From: Alphaproteobacteria bacterium
Lineage (GTDB): Bacteria > Pseudomonadota > Alphaproteobacteria > Sphingomonadales > Sphingomonadaceae
Reading direction: 5' to 3'
NCBI GenBank assembly: GCA_018828205.1
Contig: JAHJWA010000304.1
Span: 1-6,778 of the forward strand
Length of the DNA stretch: 6,778 nucleotides
A program made the position numbers and the translations under genes. Below the pieces are notes generated by a model. The model saw only the letters and a list, made by a program, of their open reading frames with translations, made no database searches and was not told the origin of the DNA. Positions within the stretch are counted from its first letter, which is position 1. Every line of letters begins with the position of its first letter. Positions 5,035 through 6,778 of this stretch are shown here, piece after piece.

Positions 5035-6060
5035 ATGGAATTCTTTACGCCCCTGAGACCCGAATCCTCCTCCAGCCTGGGGCTGGCGCTGGTCGTCTCC
5101 TCCAGTACCCCGCTGATCCTGCTCGACGAAGACCTCGTGATCCAGGCTGCCAGCGGCTCGTTCTGCAGCGCCTTCTCGATCGACTGCGGCAGCGTGGTCG
5201 GCCAGCAGCTGTTCGCGCTCGGCGATGGTGAATGGAACCGGCCGCAATTGCGCGCGCTGCTCGCCGCCACCGCGGGCGGCAGCGCCGCGATCGACGCCTA
5301 TGAAATGGATCTGACGCGCGCCGGGGATCCGCTTCGCCGGGTGGTGATCAACGCGCATGTCCTCGAGCATGCCGACGACCAGGCGCTGCGGCTGGTGGTG
5401 GCGGTGACCGATGTCACCCAGGCGCGCCAGTCGCTGCGCGACAACGAGACGCTCGTCCAGCAGAAGAACGTGCTGGTGCAGGAGCTGAACCACCGCGTCG
5501 CCAACAGCCTGCAGATCATCGCCAGCGTGCTGATGCAGCGCGTGCGCAGCGTCCAGTCCGAGGAGACCCGCACCCATCTGCGCGACGCGCACCACCGGGT
5601 GATGTCGATCGCCACGCTCCAGCGCCAGCTCGCCAACACCGCCACCGGCGAAGTCGCGCTGCGCCCCTATCTCACCGAATTATGCGCCAGCATCGGTGCT
5701 TCGATGATCGCCGACCCCGCGCTGGTGTCGCTCACGGTCGAGGCCGACGACAGCGCGATCGGCGCCGACCAGTCGGTCAGCATCGGGCTGATCGTCACCG
5801 AGCTGGTGATCAATTCGCTCAAACACGCCTTCCCGGAAGAAAGCGCGAAGGGCACGATCACGGTGGGCTTCCACAAAACCGTGGGCGAGGGCTGGCTGCT
5901 CAGCGTCGCCGACGACGGGATCGGAATCCAGGACGAGCATGCCCACGGCAAGTCTGGACTGGGGACGGGGATCGTGAACGCGCTCGCCGGCCAGCTCAAG
6001 GCGGTGGTCGAGGTCAGCGATGCCGATCCCGGCTGCCGGGTCGAGGTCATCCGCCGCTGA
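5035..6060 (+). CDS. PAS-type sensor histidine kinase, HisKA_2 family
   Basis: This 341-aa protein has no signal peptide and no clear membrane helix, so it is probably cytosolic. Residues ~15-130 form a PAS-like sensor ending in a PAC-like strand VVAVTDVTQARQ. A connecting helix leads to the phosphorylation motif ELNHRVANSLQ, with His153 the predicted phospho-acceptor. The HRxxN signature marks the HisKA_2/HWE group. The ATP-binding part shows the N-box IVTELVINSLKHAF (253-266, Asn260), G1 box DDGIGI (293-298) and G2 SGLGTGIVNAL (307-317). No W-x-E motif was seen, favouring HisKA_2 over strict HWE. No LOV-type NCRFLQ cysteine motif is present, so light sensing through flavin is not indicated. 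ATG 5035 is preceded by GAAGG at 5022-5026; a GTG at 4957 would add 26 residues of no recognisable domain. The receiver gene 127 bp downstream is the likely partner. In sphingomonads such kinases often feed the PhyR/EcfG stress pathway; the signal sensed is unknown. Confidence 0.92.
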   Translation: MEFFTPLRPESSSSLGLALVVSSSTPLILLDEDLVIQAASGSFCSAFSIDCGSVVGQQLFALGDGEWNRPQLRALLAATAGGSAAIDAYEMDLTRAGDPLRRVVINAHVLEHADDQALRLVVAVTDVTQARQSLRDNETLVQQKNVLVQELNHRVANSLQIIASVLMQRVRSVQSEETRTHLRDAHHRVMSIATLQRQLANTATGEVALRPYLTELCASIGASMIADPALVSLTVEADDSAIGADQSVSIGLIVTELVINSLKHAFPEESAKGTITVGFHKTVGEGWLLSVADDGIGIQDEHAHGKSGLGTGIVNALAGQLKAVVEVSDADPGCRVEVIRR

Positions 6061-6175
6061 ACAGGCATTCTCCGCAAAGGCAGACAGGCGCGATCGCCCG
6101 TGCTAGGGCTTCCGCATCGCTGGCCCATGTTTCGGCTGCCGGCGGCTGAGAGACGCGCAGTGCTCCCGCCCAGGT

Positions 6176-6189
6176 GGAGGACTGCCTTG
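6176..6189 (+). promoter_or_regulatory. Strong ribosome-binding site that sets a TTG start
   Basis: GGAGGA at 6176-6181 is a near-perfect Shine-Dalgarno five bases before TTG 6187-6189. No ATG or GTG stands at this spacing, and the conserved receiver fold begins right after the TTG (SHALIIEDE). This fixes the start of the response regulator. A longer frame opening at 6100 would add 29 residues outside the receiver fold. Confidence 0.85.
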
Positions 6190-6618
6190 TCCCACGCACT
6201 CATCATCGAAGACGAATTCCTGCTCGCGTTCACCGTGGAGGAAGCGCTGCGACAACTCGGCTATTCCTCCTTCGAGATCGCGACCACCATGACCGAGGCG
6301 GTCGCCGCCGCCCGCAAGCGATGCCCCGACCTGATCGTCGCCGATCATCGCATCCTCGACGGCACCGGCACCGATGCGGTGATGACGATCTGTTCCGAGC
6401 AGGTCATCCCGGTGGTGTTCGTGACCGGCAGCGAACCCGAGGTCCGTGAGCACCTGCCCGACGCCGTGGTGGTCTCCAAGCCGATGACGCTGCCCGAGCT
6501 CGAGGCGGCGGTGAAGGCGGCGCGCGACAACCCGCTGACGCTGCGCGAGGATGGCGACGCCCCGGGTAACAGCGGGGCTCCTAGGCCCGCGGGTTCGGGC
6601 GCTCAGCCCGCGGCGTAA
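6187..6618 (+). CDS. Single-domain response regulator (receiver only)
   Basis: The product is 143 aa, starting at TTG (read as Met): MSHALIIEDEFLLAF. It has the receiver signatures: acidic cluster E8-D9-E10, phospho-acceptor Asp53 in VADHRILDGTGTDAV, Thr80 in PVVFVTGSEPE and Lys98 in VVSKPM. No output domain follows, so it would act by protein contact or as a phosphate shuttle or sink. Its position after a HisKA_2 kinase makes that kinase the likely phosphodonor. Single-domain receivers of this kind (for example SdrG in Sphingomonas) act in the general stress response and carry a FATGUY-type motif. Here the equivalent reads FVTGSE, keeping F, T and G but losing the final aromatic, so membership is uncertain. 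The fold ends near residue 113, leaving a ~30-residue low-complexity tail (Gly/Ala/Pro) that runs 16 bp into the convergent AbgT gene. No EcfG-type promoter was seen in the 126-bp gap after the kinase gene, so co-transcription is possible. Confidence 0.9.
   Translation: MSHALIIEDEFLLAFTVEEALRQLGYSSFEIATTMTEAVAAARKRCPDLIVADHRILDGTGTDAVMTICSEQVIPVVFVTGSEPEVREHLPDAVVVSKPMTLPELEAAVKAARDNPLTLREDGDAPGNSGAPRPAGSGAQPAA
6559..6613. terminator. Two GC-rich inverted repeats between converging genes (possible weak terminator region)
   Basis: GCCCC at 6559-6563 pairs with GGGGC at 6574-6578 (10-nt loop), and CCGCGGG at 6587-6593 pairs with CCCGCGG at 6607-6613 (13-nt loop). Both lie in the receiver gene's low-complexity tail, and the second spans the stop codon of the AbgT-family gene. 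Neither is followed by a T-run in either direction, so intrinsic termination is doubtful; they may only reflect GC-rich sequence. Confidence 0.3.
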
Positions 6619-6778
6619 TAGGTCGGCGAACCCGGCCCCACCGGCAGCCCCAGCCCGAACACCCAGAGGAAGAACAGCAGCATCCAGGCGAGCGTGAAGA
6701 AGATCGAATAGGGCAGCATCATCGCGATCATCGTCCCGATCCCGACATTGCGGTCGTAACGCGCCGCCCAGGCCAGGA
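6603..6778 (-). CDS. AbgT family transporter (C-terminal end, runs off the window)
   Basis: The minus strand encodes the last 57 residues of a membrane protein, stop TGA at 6605-6603. The sequence reads LAWAARYDRNVGIGTMIAMMLPYS, then a hydrophobic helix rich in Phe, Leu and Trp (about 24-42), then GLGLPVGPGSPTYYAAG. The order G-x-GTxIAxMLPYS, last membrane helix, then GLPxGPG is what I recall of the C-terminus of the AbgT/MtrF family. These are inner-membrane transporters linked to p-aminobenzoyl-glutamate uptake or antimetabolite (sulphonamide) efflux. The substrate cannot be told from this fragment, and most of the ~500-residue protein lies outside the window. It converges with the response regulator gene, overlapping it by 16 bp. 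Confidence 0.75.
   Translation of the reverse strand, partial: LAWAARYDRNVGIGTMIAMMLPYSIFFTLAWMLLFFLWVFGLGLPVGPGSPTYYAAG

Noticed and set aside
4753..5595. A 280-codon minus-strand frame across the kinase 5' half and the intergenic region
   Set aside because: No domain, no credible start signal; it is the antisense of a clear PAS-HisKA_2 kinase.

Overview
The window reads as chromosomal DNA of an alphaproteobacterium, most likely a sphingomonad (Sphingomonas or a close relative). GC content is very high and codon third positions are dominated by G/C. The FtsK has the short (~780 aa) alphaproteobacterial form, and the window also carries a HisKA_2 kinase, a single-domain response regulator and two sites resembling alphaproteobacterial EcfG promoters. 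This placement comes from protein character and composition; no rRNA or marker search was possible. I see no insertion sequence, phage gene, CRISPR array, tRNA or rRNA.

Layout. (1) 1-189, minus: the first 63 codons of a YggS/PLPBP-type pyridoxal-phosphate homeostasis protein. (2) 188-775, plus: a TenI/thiamine-phosphate-synthase-like protein whose start codon interlocks with the yggS start. A short tandem repeat lies at each end of this gene. (3) 826-3230, plus: a good sigma-70-type promoter followed by ftsK, the septal DNA translocase. A five-copy 13-bp tandem repeat begins exactly at the ftsK stop codon. (4) 3323-4018, plus: an EcfG-like promoter, a 58-aa DUF1328 membrane protein and a small putative lipoprotein. 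(5) 4094-4130: a terminator-like hairpin shared by converging genes. (6) 4149-4706, minus: an exported protein built from two tandem copies of one ~60-residue unit, with a second EcfG-like promoter upstream. (7) 5035-6618, plus: a soluble PAS-HisKA_2 histidine kinase followed by a single-domain receiver with a TTG start. (8) 6603-6778, minus: the last 57 residues of an AbgT-family transporter, whose 3' end overlaps the receiver gene by 16 bp.

How the parts may work together. The left part is housekeeping (PLP homeostasis, a thiamine-type fold, chromosome segregation). The right part, from about 3300 onward, looks like envelope and stress biology. Two small envelope genes carry upstream sequences close to the GGAAC-N16/17-CGTT promoter of the general stress sigma factor EcfG. 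Beside them sits a kinase/receiver pair of the families that feed the PhyR-NepR-EcfG pathway in sphingomonads. That this is a stress-signalling neighbourhood is inference. I found no wholly new system. The most notable local oddities are the repeat-generated stop codon of the TenI-like gene, the 13-bp array at the ftsK stop, the internally duplicated exported protein and the receiver's tail running through its neighbour's stop codon.
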